A stretch of 64,000 bases of DNA, taken from positions 1 through 64,000 of the forward strand of contig JNEU01000919.1 in the NCBI GenBank assembly GCA_000697475.1, given 5' to 3'. Positions 20,810-32,522 of this stretch are shown in pieces. Made by a program: the position numbers and the translations under genes. The number at the start of each line of letters is the position of its first letter. Position 1 is the stretch's first letter. The notes beneath the pieces are model-generated. The model was not told the origin of the DNA, ran no database searches, and saw only the letters and a program-made list of their open reading frames with translations. This DNA comes from Lichtheimia corymbifera B2541. Lineage: Eukaryota > Mucoromycota > Mucoromycetes > Mucorales > Lichtheimiaceae.

Positions 20810-21604
20810 TATGAAAGACCCCACGTTCCATTGTAAAGTTTAGAGATACAGGCACCTTTATGTTTTCACTATGCTGTAAGCATGATGTTATATGACAAGT
20901 GGTCTTAGTTGGTTGTCAAGTAGCGAGACCCTAATAGAGCCAATGATGCAGAGGGGCGTGCTTGTGTACCTGAGCTAAAAGTCAGGACTTCAGGGACAAT
21001 GCATGGCAGGTATGCAAACGTCATTTCCAATGCATACATTGGCAGCTAACATGTACTTTTTCTCATCCCCAGCTTTTGCCCAATCCACTTGATGGGAACA
21101 ATGCACCTGCTCCAGACATTCATCTCTATCATTCAACTTTGATGATCCGAGCTGATTTGACCGAGTTACGCCCAAACCAAGGGTACATTTGTCGGTGCAT
21201 ACAGCATGCACTATCTATCTTCACTGATGTTTCTTTATTTGAGCGTAACTCGACCAAATCAGCTCGGATCAACCAAGTTGAATGGTGGACATGAATGTCT
21301 GTAGCAGGAGCATCGTTCTACTGTTATGGATTTGGCCGTAGTTGGGAATGCGAGAAGCTGGCTATCAGCTACCAATTTATGCGTCGGAAATGAAATTTGC
21401 GTACCTGTCATGCATTGTCCCTGAAGTCCTGGCTTATAACTCAGGCACACAAATACGCCCCTCTGCATCATTGGCTCTATTAGGGTCTTGCTACTTGACA
21501 ATCAACAAAGACCACTTGTCATATAACATCACGCTTACAGCATAGTGAAAACATAAAGGTGCCTGTATCTCTAAACTTTACAATGGAACGTGGGGTCTTT
21601 CATA
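20810..21604. repeat. Long fold-back palindrome (~795 bp), copy 1
   Basis: The left half (from TATGAAAGACCCCACG) and right half (ending CGTGGGGTCTTTCATA) are reverse complements over about 380-400 bp each with some mismatches and small indels, centred near 21203 at GTGCATACAGCATGCAC. Mirror pairs include CCTTTATGTTTTCACTATGC and its complement, and GATCCGAGCTGATTTG with CAAATCAGCTCGGATC. No coding capacity; the transcript would form one long hairpin. A second copy is at 43955-44745. Confidence 0.85.
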
Positions 21605-22700
21605 TAGTAGATAGCCCGTACGGTGTACGATCCGTTCCTCTGAGAGTGTCTTATATGAAAAGATGAGAGTGGTAACGGCGTTGTTTTCTCTTCATGGTTT
21701 TTTATTGTACAAACAAGCCTATATATGGAGAGCCCTTATGATGCCTCATGCTGGATTGGCAGAGGTAAACATCATATGTGTATGTATATTCTTCAATGGA
21801 TCAGAGTTTGCTCTTACATGAGCATAATAAATTAAGCTTACAATGAACCGAGTTCTATAACAAGGACACCGGTGGACAATAACTTTGTAAACCAAGCATT
21901 TCAGAATCAACACTGCTTATGTCAATCAGCATGCAAAGTTGGAAGCTTTGACGAAGGCAACATGGCAAACGAAAAATAGCGTTTCCATGCTATAACTTAA
22001 ATGATACAATCTCGTTTCACACCCTTCAGTTTCTATTCCCCCTTTCAATCCAGAAACTAACCAAGTGATCCACATTTTGCCCATATGAGCTGATAGTATC
22101 ATACCCCAAACATTACGTTGAATCCAGTTTTCATTCAAAAGAAGTCGAACAATAGGTATGTGTATGTTTATCAAGCAGGATATGATAAGGGAATAGTATT
22201 ACAAATTGAATAATATAGGGGGGTTGTGGATCGACATAGGTAACAGAGATAATTGTGTTGCTGTATTCTTGTAGTTGCTGCAGTCATAATCATCCTTCAT
22301 CCGTGATTGGAAAATAGCTGGTGCATGATTTGACTCGAGTATTCCCAATATTGTCCATGGTTGTAAAATGCCTTTTGTCAATTCCATTCAATCCATCATC
22401 ATCCTCAGCCGTATCTAAGTGACATAGCTCATCCTTTTTGCCGGTGACGCGCCAAGTAACCAAAAGCAAGATCTCAGGATTCCCCATCACTGCGCTTGCT
22501 TGTATCCATCCATCCATCCATAGGTAACCATTGCAAGGCCAACATGTTCATAAGAAGACCCTGCAGTAATCGTTGCTGATATGTTCCTTTTCCATCCGGC
22601 TGTTGGTGGATCCATTCTTGATCAAAGAACATTGCAGCTCAACCAGGTGAAGATAGCTGATATGGGCATCATCCATAGGAAATCGTATGCGATACAGCAC
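21605..22700. other. Non-coding spacer with decayed duplicated sequence
   Basis: No convincing gene. Parts resemble the spacers at 45290-46200 and 51890-54450 (shared phrases such as CAAGTGATCCACATTTTGCC/CAAAGTGGCCCACATCTTC, ATCCATCCATCC, CATCATCATCCTCAGC). This suggests an old gene or spacer duplicated along with the flanking F-box genes and now decayed. Minus-strand fragments share short words only. Confidence 0.5.
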
Positions 22701-23120
22701 GTTGCTAAACGTAAATAAAGCTGCTTCTGTACAATGGCTATCTGCTGTCCACGTGAAATAGGCTGTAAGACAAGCTGCTGCAGGTAAAGAACGTTGTTGC
22801 AGACAATGGAATGAAGATCTCCCTAAAAGCGACTGCTGGAATGAATGCTGTTACGATTGGTCGTGGTAGAGGAGTGGACAAGAGAAAGTGTAGTGTCACG
22901 AAACGCGTGTGTTGTAGTAGAGTGACAAAGAAGCTGCATACACGCCATGTACTTGGCATTCAGTCAAAGACGATCGGATCAAGGTAGTTGTAGAGTGGAC
23001 ATGATGGGCTGAAGCAGGACAATCGTTTGCAGTTGATGGTTGTTCTTGAATGGGGCAACAGCTGAGATGGAAGGAAAAGACAATGAACTGGGAGTGGAAG
23101 AAGTGGAAATTAAATAGGCC
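22700..23120. repeat. Intergenic module M, copy 1
   Basis: Homologous to 31940-32290 and 42410-42810: shared blocks include AATGAACGCTGTTACG-like (here AATGAATGCTGTTACG), GTGTAGTGTCACGAAACG, ACACGCCATG, CAGTCAAAGAC and GATCAAGG. It is followed, as at 42.8 kb, by GAGTGGAAGAAGTGGAAATT and the tandem repeat block. No frame is conserved among the three copies, so probably non-coding. Confidence 0.7.
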
Positions 23121-23159
23121 AGGCACTGTCAGACTACTTCACGAATACTGTAATTAATG

Positions 23160-24140
23160 CATGACCTTGAGATTACCTGTCTCGAACCTAAAACTTTCAC
23201 ACAATATGCTTTAGGACATGCTGATTAACTTTGTATTAATAAAGAACCCACACTTCATTTGAAAATTTTGTATGGGAGGATATAATGTGGGGTTTACTAT
23301 GATGGACTAAAATCGGGAAAGCGCCGGATTTATTGAAAAGCCATTTAGTATGCACAATCTTGGGATTCCCCATTTCGAACTTGAAACTTGGTAAGAAGCT
23401 TCTCTGAGTCATGCTGATCAACTCCATTCATTTAAAAAGTGTACGTTTCATTTTTATGTTCCTATGGATCGGACGGCCCAAATTTAGGACGGACCCAACG
23501 CAAGTAGGGTGCATAGTGCACACCCCCGCGGTTGTCCTCCTGCATCCTGAAACTTGTTCAGGGCGGTGGGCGTCAACATGCTGATCAACTCCATTCATTT
23601 AAAAACCATATGCCTCATTGTGAGAAATAAAATGGGTGCGTCCGACCATGAATGGACTGTATTCTATGTAGGGTACTAAACGACCCATAACCCTCGAGAT
23701 TGCCCACCACAAACTTGAAACTTTCACACAATATACTCTTGGACATGCTGATCAACTTTGTCTTAATCAAGAACACACACTTCATTTGAAAATATTGAAT
23801 GGGAGGGTATAATATCGGATTTACTATGAAGGAATGAAATTCCGAATCTGTCGGAAATCATGAAATGTCAGTTAGAATAAAGAATCTTGGGATTCCTCAT
23901 TTCGAACTTGAAACTTGGTAAGAAGATCCGCTGAGCCATGCTGATCAACTTCGTTCATTTAAAATCCACGCGCTTCACTGTGAGAATTTTAAATGCGGGA
24001 CAGTCCAATGATAGAGAGAAGTGAGCCGTTGGGAACGTGCGACCCCACCGTCTCGAGATTGCCGAGCTAAAACTCGAAACAATCACACAATGTACTCTCT
24101 GACACACTGATCAATGTTCTAATAAAACCATCACGATTCA
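23160..24140. repeat. Degenerate tandem repeat block, copy 2 (about five to six units)
   Basis: The same unit as at 4480-5086 and 42856-43470: CTCGAACyTrAAACTTTCACACAATA, GACATGCTGATyAACTTTG, CACTTCATTTGAAAA, in units starting near 23165, 23365, 23545, 23695, 23885 and 24050. It ends near 24140, and a trace of the fold-back arm (ATGCTGCAAGCGTGATGG) follows at about 24180. Confidence 0.75.
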
Positions 24141-24858
24141 TCATAAAAATGTTGAAAAACAGATATCCTTATATTTGGTCTATGCTGCAAGCGTGATGGA
24201 GCTGCTTCTTCCTAGCGGATGGTATCGAGAGCACTATAAGCAAAGTGAACCACTGGCTGAAACGGTTCCGTGCTGGATACACACACACCCTTGACATGTT
24301 GCTGCAGCAGACCGGGGTGATGTTGGTTGTTTTTGGAGTATTTGATCATTATAGTACACAAGCATTGAATGATGAAAAAGATATCCATTAAGTGGATAAC
24401 AATACAATACAGGGGTATCATATTCTTTAATACTGGTATGGGAGACACATGTTGGTTATACAGGTCCAGGAGTGGAGTGGATCCTACATTCAGACTTCGT
24501 TGCCATGGGAATCCTAGGCTCAGGTTGCTGTTTAAGGGTGTTCATTTCAGAAAGACAGACGAACAAAAGCATCTATATTATATACAATGGAAGCTCTCAT
24601 GCAGCCGTTCACTATAAATAAGCGCACGCAATTGAAATAAACCAGATAATCCCATTTTATCTTCATCTGCTATGTAATCCCATTTCATATCTTTGTTTAG
24701 GCATCTCCATTAGGAACGGGAAAAAGCAACAACTGAATGTGAGTAAATGATCCAAATGTGTGGAACTAACCATCAGCCATACAAACTCCTCTGGCAGTGG
24801 CTACCACTCACCTTTCTTGCACCCAGACCGACGCGTACACTCACACACGACACGACGA
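24141..24858. other. Spacer upstream of the first F-box gene copy
   Basis: Nothing coding was recognised. The last ~40 bases (CTTTCTTGCACCCAGACC, then CACTCACACACGACACGACGA) match the leader that precedes the ATG of the paralogues at 49228, 35892 and 57811. Confidence 0.5.
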
Positions 24859-26980
24859 ATGGCCATTGTCGAGAACATTGCCTGGTCCGAATTATTGAAG
24901 ACCCCCATTGTGACAGCTCAGCATGGTAATGACGGCAACCGAATTGTCATGGCAACCGAGTCTTTGAAGCAAACCGCCTACCAATTCGCCCAGCTCCTCA
25001 ATGAACGTGCCAAGTTGTTAGCGAACAGTGTCCAGTTTGAGACAGCTTTACGTGATGCAGCAGCCATACGAGCCATATCACCAGGATCAGGCATTGGATA
25101 TCTGTGCATGGGAGATGTGCACTGTCAACAAAGGCGTTATGCAGCAGCGATTACCATATATGATCAAGGACTTTTCGACGTGCCTGAATCCGATCCGTAT
25201 TATCACCAACTCCAACAACGTCGAATGACAGCAGCAGCAACCAACAATATCAAACGTGTCGATTCATTAGTCAGCTTCCATTGGATATCGTCAGCACCAA
25301 TATTTTACCAAGGATGCAGCCCAAGATCTATAATGAATCATCGTGCGAATACCTGTTTGTGTCACGTGCATGGCAGGAGCGCATATTGCAACAACCCGAG
25401 GGCTTACGATTCAGAATGGTCAAAAACGTCCCCACATTCAAAAGCGGGCACGGAAAGCTCGTTCGATTTGCACCCTATGTTCAGACTTTACAAGGCTATC
25501 TATACGACCTTCATTTGGATGACCTCTTTCTTCGGGCCCATTTTTCAAATCTAAAAGAATTATGGTTACACTGCAAGTATGAAGCACATAGAAAGTGATG
25601 TGAGTTATTCATAGTGCTTCTATCATGTAGGTAAGGATACAACTGCCCGTCGCCCATTTCTCAATGGCCTAGAGTTGGTTGCCCATTCACTGGCCAGTAT
25701 GTCCATTCTTGGCAGCTGCTCTTCTATTCAATTGCGTAATATCCTGGAGACATGCCCAAATCTTGAATATCTGGAAACAGAGGGGGTGGAGGTCATCATG
25801 CCATCGTCATCTACAGCAAATTACCCTAAAATGACACACCTGCTACTTTTCGCGATATCAGAAGCAGCTCTCTCCTATGATAAAATGGTCGATGTCCTCA
25901 GCCGTTTTCCATCCTTGTTGGTCCTCGGAGTGTCGCCAATGCCTGAATCCCGTCTTTTGACTGTTTTACAAGGGCACTGTCCTTATCTGAAGAGGCTTTT
26001 TTATGGTCCCAAACGGCGTGATTACACAGGTCGAGACCCCCTGACTGTTGACCGGAATCAAAAAGGCGTAGTGTCGGTTCATCTTGGCGGTGATGGTTCC
26101 TACGATCAAGGCGATTTGATTCAATTCCTGTTACAGCAAAGAGATACTTTGGAGATAATTGAATTCCGGGTAAGATTACAAAGGATGACCATACTCTTTG
26201 GGATATATAAGATGGAAGAGTGATACAAAGCAATGATCGAGGAGGAGGCAGTTTATCTTTCGGGGATGATGATGACAAGCCATCACAACAACAATCAGAG
26301 ACGTCATTTATGCGACTGGTCGAGGTGGATTTCTCGGTGATGGATGAGCCCCCTCTACGCCTTTTCTTCAGTGGATTCTATTGAACGCACCCAATATCAA
26401 CGCTCTCAGCATTCTGGACTCGAATTGTCAGCCGGCTATTGCAACTGCCATGATCAACTTGAAGCACCTTTCCAAGGTAGAATTCAATGCAAGGAGAGGC
26501 AGCATCGACAACAAGGGCATCCAGCACTTCATGGAATACCATACTGATAAAATGGGGGACGGTTCAACACTTGAAGAAGTTGTTGTTGTGAGCATGGAAG
26601 ATACGGATATATCTGATGTCCCGTGGATATCGTGGTTGTTCTGGTTGAAACGTCTCAAGGTCCTCAAATTACTTGCTGACACCATTTCGGACATTTACGT
26701 ATCATCAATGGACGAGTCAGGTAAAGGCTGCCCTGCGCTAGAAGATTTAACCCTTGGCAAGGATGGGTCTGTGCTGGCTAATGGCCTTTTAAAGTCTTTG
26801 CGTCGATATCCGAGTCTCGAATACCTTACCATTGAAGCAAGATCTTTATCCGAGGACGACCTTATTGCTTTGTGTACATTCCGCCATTTAAATTACCTCC
26901 AGCTTCAGTGTACTGTCCCAGAAGATTTGCTTGAGCTACTACAAGACAATATATCCAATGTCGAGATTAAAAGTCAATGA
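24859..26980 (+). pseudogene. TPR/F-box/LRR protein, array copy 1, frameshifted
   Basis: Exon 1 24859-25572, exon 2 25631-26980. Exon 1 gives the family N-terminus (IAWSELLKTPIVTAQHGNDG), the TPR-like pair (LNERAKLLANSVQFETALRD; YAAAITIYDQGLFDVPESDP) and the F-box (LPLDIVSTNILPRM, EYLFVSRAWQERILQQ). One T is missing near 25267 (GATTCATT for GATTTCATT), putting the F-box out of frame; exon 1 is 714 nt versus 715 in three paralogues. The LRR exon has at least two more breaks (near 26170 and 26220-26380) before an open stretch to the stop. The intron donor is GCAAGT, giving a GC-AG intron of 58 nt. AATAAA at 27008. Function if restored by descent: SCF substrate receptor; as it stands, probably dead. 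Confidence 0.8.
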
Positions 26981-27400
26981 TGATAGTGCATAGTGTAGTT
27001 TTCTCATAATAAAATCAACACCTGCTTTTCTTTCATGATTGTGCCTTTATGTGAGAGTGTGGTCATACACATACACTTTGTAATACGGATGTTATAGGAT
27101 TTTTAGCCATCATCACCATTTATTTCAAATGTAAAATCGACTTTACTCCTAATGACAACTATGGATGACTTTTCCTCATTCTTCTTTTCCTATACTTCTA
27201 TATTCTTATTTTGAAGATACGCCATGATAAAGTGCTGCCTTTCCTTCCTCTCCTCTTTGAACCATCGTCCATTAGACCCAATGATCCCAAATGAGCCAAG
27301 TGATTGATATTGTACGTCATATTCCAAGAATAAATTGTAGTCCCTCACCCGCTGTGTATCACACCAACAACCATAGATTGATTAAGCCATGCTGCAACGA
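26981..27400. other. 3' flank and spacer
   Basis: Contains the AATAAA at 27008-27013 for the preceding copy. Otherwise no gene or repeat recognised. Confidence 0.4.
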
Positions 27401-28330
27401 TTTCCATGGTCGGTTCCACAAATAGGTTTATTCGAAAGGGAAAGCACTATGTATCTCTAGTTGGCCCTTGCCCCTCAAAAGTATTGGTCCAATGCTGTCG
27501 CTCCTTGATAGCCCATCGTCCAAGGTATCCCATATGATAGCGGTTTTCAAACACCATGACTCGAATGCAATTTGTATCCCATCCTTAAAGCCCTTCTCAT
27601 CCAAGTCTTCCTTGCTTCCTCAGTTGTCGCTGCATTGGACCATACAAGCCCTTGATCATCCTAACGTCCCAAAGCATTGTAGTAACCCTTGATTGTGGAG
27701 CATCTGTGGATCCTGACGTCACTTCAATTCTACTCCCAAGATCAAAAGAATACGTTTCAATGAGAAGCCGTTTCTTCTTATCAATGTACCACACGATCCT
27801 CTTTTTACCTTAATACATGTAAGTAGAAATTTCTTGCAGCGAGAATTGATGATCCATGACAACGACCCCAAGAGATGGAGGTAACCTTGCAAAACCAGAT
27901 CCATGATCCTCATCTCCCAAGCATCTCCAACGATCCAGGTGTATGTTGTTAGGTGCTTCAACCATTCCAGCGGACTGACTTGTTGCATGTTGTACATAAT
28001 CCTTCGGTCGACATGAAATTCTAGTACGGGTGCCCTTTGCAAATGATGTTGTGGCGAGCATGAACCAGCTGGAAGGTGAGGTTGTCAGGTATAGTCTTTG
28101 AAGTTGAAGCCATATATGAAGGTGGTATGCTCCTGGATAGATCATGAGGATCGAGCTTGATAAGAAAGCGATGCCGGTGTTCATTTTTGGTGGCGGCCCC
28201 ATTCTGGTCTCCCATCATTCAATCAGATAGCCATTGTTGCTGCTGTATATCCACGTTCCGAATCCATCTCACCTGTGCCTGATGCTCATTGTTGATATCC
28301 TCGTTATCCATTCCACAAGGTGTGCTTCTC
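27400..28330 (-). pseudogene. Decayed protein-coding gene of unknown function
   Basis: Successive minus-strand frames look coding but change repeatedly: HRHRFLIKLDPHDLSRSIPP and DNLTFQLVHARHNI (28180-28040), NNIHLDRWRCLGDEDHGSGF and VVVMDHQFSLQEIS (27950-27820), RIVWYIDKKKRLLIETYSFD (27795-27730), LDEKGFKDGIQIAFESW (27600-27540). A GTAAAAAG after TATTAAG near 27812 could be an intron donor, so some breaks may be introns. No domain recognised. Short related fragments occur in the other spacers on the same strand (22.2, 41.5, 45.8 and 54.2 kb), so this may be the fullest remnant of a second duplicated gene. Confidence 0.4.
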
Positions 28331-29266
28331 GATATCACTCTTCCCCGAATCGGCTCAGTATCCATTGACAATCAAGCACCATAGCTATTATCAGGCATCC
28401 ATAACCACATCCAAGGCGTTGTATCCGGTCTCCGTGCGCTCATTCGCCAAAGTTGACAATCCTCGTGATGATCTCGATTCAATGACGTGCAGTGATTCTC
28501 AAGTGCGATGTTGATGCCCATACCATGTCGAAAAAGCCATTGATTGTGTACGCATGACAGAGACTCATCGTGTGTCCCGACACCTGCTGATGAGGTACCA
28601 TCGATATCCATATCTCGTGTAGCTTCAATGCACGACCAAAAAAGTCAATCGTCAACCCTTCTCTCGCAATATATCACCCCATCCACTTATTACCTGGATA
28701 GCCCAACACCAAGAGTAACTAAACACTACAGCATCCAAACTGGAGGTCCACAACTCGAGATATTGCCCTGCATCATAATCGGGTGAGAAGACTGCCAAGA
28801 TTATGATATACACCATCCTCATACCTTCGTGAATGGGTTGACAGGAGGTGTCATGAAGAGATGATCATATTTGTTGTATATTGAATGAAGCTGTTGAATA
28901 TGCATCATCACCATGCTGTAGTACTGTGCCAAAAGCTCCTTGCAAACCAGTTGTCATAGATCACTTGAATGCCGAGCAAGGACACAGTGGTTGGTTTCTT
29001 CGTTTGCTTGTTGCTGAATGGTAACAGATGAGTCATGTTGGTGTCCATGCACTGTGCCATGTTGGAAAGGAAGTGATAGTTGAGAATGTCAATGTCAAGT
29101 TTGAGTGGGGATAATAGTAGACGTGAAAGAGAGAGAGTGTGTGTGTGTGAGAGAGAACAATGACTGCCTTGTAGCAGCGCGTTACACGACCCCAGCCCAT
29201 TCCTTGTCCATCACACATCAGCCTAATTTCAATCATGAAAGAGCGCTGACAGCCATCCCAGTCATT
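28331..29266. other. Spacer with low-grade minus-strand coding remnants
   Basis: A minus-strand stretch at 28611-28372 (MDIDGTSSAGVGTHDES...) may belong to the decayed gene at 27.4-28.3 kb as an upstream exon. The rest shows nothing. It contains a GA/GT microsatellite at 29127-29156. Confidence 0.35.
29127..29156. repeat. (GA)n(GT)n(GA)n microsatellite
   Basis: Alternating GA and GT dinucleotides in about 30 bases. Confidence 0.85.
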
Positions 29267-30672
29267 TTAATCGGAATAAAGTGCCTTTACACGTCTCATA
29301 CTTTCTGCATAGATACTAAACAACTTCGTGTATACATCACCGATAGCTTCAACTTTTCGTAAATCGATTTCGTCTGCACAATCAATCCATTTCATAGAGC
29401 CAGCAAGAGGATATAAATCATCCAGCTTTGACAATAAATGGCGCCAAACCGCATTCGGATCAGCCATCCTTGGGATTTTGATTTGCATCATACCCAGCAC
29501 ACCATACACATAATCGGCTGGATCATAGCAACGTCGCTTGGAAGATATTAATGACTGCATTAGTGCGAAGAACGCGACGAAATTGCCCCCAGGGTTGATA
29601 GGAAAGTCGCGTGAACTATTGGACTTTCTCGCTTCATATATGCCACTGAGACTAATGTCAACTGATCGAACTACATCATCCCCTTATGTTAGCAGTGTAA
29701 AAGGTCAACACCGAATTAGGCATCCTATGCAACGTACCGAGAAATGGTACAGCGTAACGTAAATAAGAAAACATCTCTCCAAATTCAAGTAAATCATACA
29801 CAGTAATCGTGTTCTTGGTTTGGTGCCCCCAAGTGTCAGCTTCAGCCATAAATCGCACACATCCCACAGGTAGAGCCAACTCCTGCCAGGTCCATACACG
29901 TTGCCACCATCGACTTTGGAAGAATGTTTGCAAGCGTTCAACCAGTTTTGGAAGTTGGGTTTGATCGAGCTGCTGGTATGATGGGTGTTTAACTTCTGGA
30001 TCATCATCGCCACGATTGATATTGATAATGCGACATAATTCCTCAATTTCATCTACTACCTCCGACATTTCATGGATTTCTTGTATCAGACTTGGTGTGC
30101 AATCGATCATGGCAATACATTCAAGGCAGCAAGCATAGATATCCCCCATAATATCCAATGGCGTGTCGGTACGTGCACACAACACATCGATCCACCAATA
30201 ACTGCCAGGATGTGCCTCGAGTAGTGCAAGTAATGCATCTCGTTTTTCAGGTCGCATCGAAACTGGTTTCACTGGTTGCCCTTCTTCGTCATCCACGTAT
30301 TCGCTGATATCATTCCAATGGTATCGGTTCTCGTTTGTGAGTCCCCAAAGATGCGACAGCGCATAATAAAACGATGGAATGCCTTTTGCTTCATTAGCCA
30401 TTTTGATCATGCGCTTTCGATGATATGAGTTGTTGGCGGGTTGTATAACTTGCATGCGACCTCCGTTTTCAGGCACGTAGAGGAGCAAAAAATGTTCGTC
30501 GGCTAAGAGTGCACAAAGCCCATTCTCAAAATATCGTCGAAGGCCATCATCCTCTAAACGTATATCGATCTGAATAAAAAGGCATTAATGTCGTTCCTGT
30601 ATCGATATGTGAGGATGCCATGGATATGCATACTTTGTAAGAGTCGTTATATTCATCAGCATCGCGTGTCAT
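29267..30672 (-). CDS. HET-domain (heterokaryon incompatibility) protein, three exons
   Basis: Join of 30672-30634, 30569-29738 and 29670-29267 gives 424 residues. Both introns (30633-30570, 64 nt; 29737-29671, 67 nt) have GT...AG ends and keep the frame. HET signatures in order: YALSHLWGLTNENRYHW (the YxxLSxxWG box), YWWIDVLCARTDTP (WIDxLC box), MGDIYACCLECIAMI, SRWWQRVWTWQELALP (RxWWxRxWxxQE box), then after intron 2 SGIYEARKSNSSRD and RRCYDPADYVYGVLGM (DxxDxxYxxLG box). HET proteins act in the cytoplasm as allorecognition and cell-death effectors in ascomycetes, and the Cys replacing the usual Asn-Gln after DxLC is not unusual. It lies alone on the minus strand inside a plus-strand F-box array. 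It is short, with no extra C-terminal sensor domain, so it may be only the effector core. Confidence 0.82.
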
Positions 30673-31100
30673 TAATTGGGGAAAGAAAAAGGGTGAAGAA
30701 TTGGCTACCTGTGCAATGTGGCACTTTTACAGTCTTGGTGCACTATGTTTTGTGCGACATGCAACATACCAAACAAACCCCTCCTGAGTGAAAAAAAATT
30801 ACTATGCATGAGCAAACACCAAGTTATCACCAATTCATATAGCCCCCACGAAATCTACAACGTAATCTGGTGCACAAAGGCCGATCCATTGATGAAGATT
30901 ACTCAAGTTGTAGGGGCTTTGTATTGGGGAAGTACAGTAATGCCAATCCCATGCGAAACTTCGGAAGAGATGCCGGGTCTCCGGTAACGTGTCGCACTGA
31001 GGGTGACACAAGGCTTCAACTTTATTCCTTGCATGCATACACATTGCTAAGCTTCCTCATCCATTCACATTGCGTGTAAGCAGGAAAACGCGTACATCAT
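30673..31100. other. Upstream region of the HET gene
   Basis: No gene seen. Presumably contains the minus-strand promoter; no clear TATA element was identified. Confidence 0.35.
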
Positions 31101-32290
31101 AAACATGGTGTTGCCAATGACTCCAGATCCCAGCCTTGGCCGCCCAACATACTCTGTCACAATTTTCTCATTCTCCTCCACCGCCCAACCAGCCATGTGT
31201 ACAGCCAAACAACAATAATCGTTAGAAAAGAAACCATGTAATCCAAATCATCAAACAATGCAAAGTTTCATTGACAACGAAATATGTATATATATGTCCC
31301 AAATGTGAGGTTGATAGTATGAACATATCTAGATAATGGGGATCCTTTTTCCATCGCATAGTATAGGCTCGAAACGACGACGGATGTTGTGTAGTGGGTG
31401 TGTAGCATAGTCATGATCTTGATGAGCGACCGCAGCTTCCCTAAACAATCAACATGTCAATCATCCTCCTTCTGTCACATATCCAACCTATCCTCCTTTT
31501 ACCTTGATATATCCATGATCTCAACTTTTCTCAGGCTCTTCATAGCAGTATCCAATCCGACTCAAAGTTGTGCCGAATAGGATGGTCAATGCGTGGTACA
31601 GGTTCGGTTATTGAGGATGCATATAGAATGACTGCGATGTTGGATAGTGACGATAAATGCATGTTGCAGTTGCTGGTGGATGCATACGATGGTAGCATAG
31701 AAAGGTAAGCATGTGTTTCTAATATCATGCAAGAAGAAAGCTTCACTTACCAGCTATTTGGCAAGGGGACATCTCACATTAAGCGGCCAAACACACGCTG
31801 TAAGATCCGTCAAAGTTCAATATAGCCAACATGGTATTGTAGCGTCAGAGTCGAGTGTTGATAGCTGTAATGATGGTTTTCGTTCGTTTGAGCACATATA
31901 CTGGTATTGTGGCGTACTGGATAGCTGATATGGCATCATCCATAGGCAAACGTATGCATCAAAGGAAGTTGCTACACGTAAATAGAGCTGCAACGGCTGT
32001 CTCGTAAAAATGGCTGGAAGACAAGTTGCTGCAAGTATATGGAGGCAACGCAGTAAAGAGCTCGCCAATGACAACTGCGGCAATGAACGCTGTTACGTTG
32101 GTTGTGTAGAGTAAGTGTACAAGAGAAGGTGTGGTGTCACGAAACGTGGGTGTCGTTGTAGTGGGGTGCACACGCCATGAACTTGGCCAATCAGTCAAAG
32201 ACAATCGGATCAAGGCAATCGTAGAGTTGACATGATGGGTTGAAGCAGAGGACAATCGTTCGCAGGAGGTAGGTATCATCATGGATCAAC
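31100..32290. repeat. Intergenic segmental duplication, copy A (pairs with 41090-42740)
   Basis: Collinear with 41090-42740: both run from a CCTAGCCTTGG/CCCAGCCTTGG stretch through AACATATCTAGATAATGGG, TGTGTAGTGGGTGTG, CTCTTCATAGCAGTATCCAAT, ATGCGTGG...GATGCATA...GGTAAGC and AATATCATGCAAGAAGAAAGC, and end with module M. The second copy has about 350-400 extra bases (41400-41760). A candidate small exon within it is described separately. Confidence 0.8.
31589..31704 (+). CDS. Candidate small exon, duplicated at 42000-42115
   Basis: ATG-initiated open stretch of 116 nt ending in a perfect donor (AAAG|GTAAGC). The copy at 42000-42115 is the same length, has no indels, starts at the same ATG and has the same donor. 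Peptide begins MRGTGSVIEDAYRM here and MRGMGSVIEDAYRM in the other copy. Of 13 differing codons about 4 are silent, so constraint is weak. A CACTTACCAG or CACTCACCAG acceptor lies 46-48 bases on in both. Downstream exons diverge and I recognise no function. It could equally be a decayed shared gene. Confidence 0.3.
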
Positions 32291-32300
32291 ATAGGGATAG

Positions 32301-32522
32301 TCAGTGTATTGGTGGATTAGCAATGTTGTCAATGTAAGCATCCCATTCAAGAAGGATTTGGTCTTTATCAAATGTCAAAGAAAGGGATTCACAAATAGCA
32401 TTCACAATATCAGCTACATCATGTCCTATTGTATTGGGATCCATATCCATGTCCACAGAGGCAAGCGTGTCAAGTGTGTCATGGTGGTGGTGACTTTGAA
32501 GACTAAGCGTAAAAGCAGACAT
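32301..32522 (-). CDS. Hypothetical small protein (73 residues)
   Basis: Minus-strand ORF starting MSAFTLSLQSHHHHDTLD, acidic and helical (IGHDVADIVNAICESL, LLEWDAYIDNIANPP). A longer version starts at 32588. No domain recognised. It lies between module M and the F-box gene at 32914. Composition looks coding but there is no paralogue in the window to support it. Confidence 0.3.
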   Translation of the reverse strand: MSAFTLSLQSHHHHDTLDTLASVDMDMDPNTIGHDVADIVNAICESLSLTFDKDQILLEWDAYIDNIANPPIH

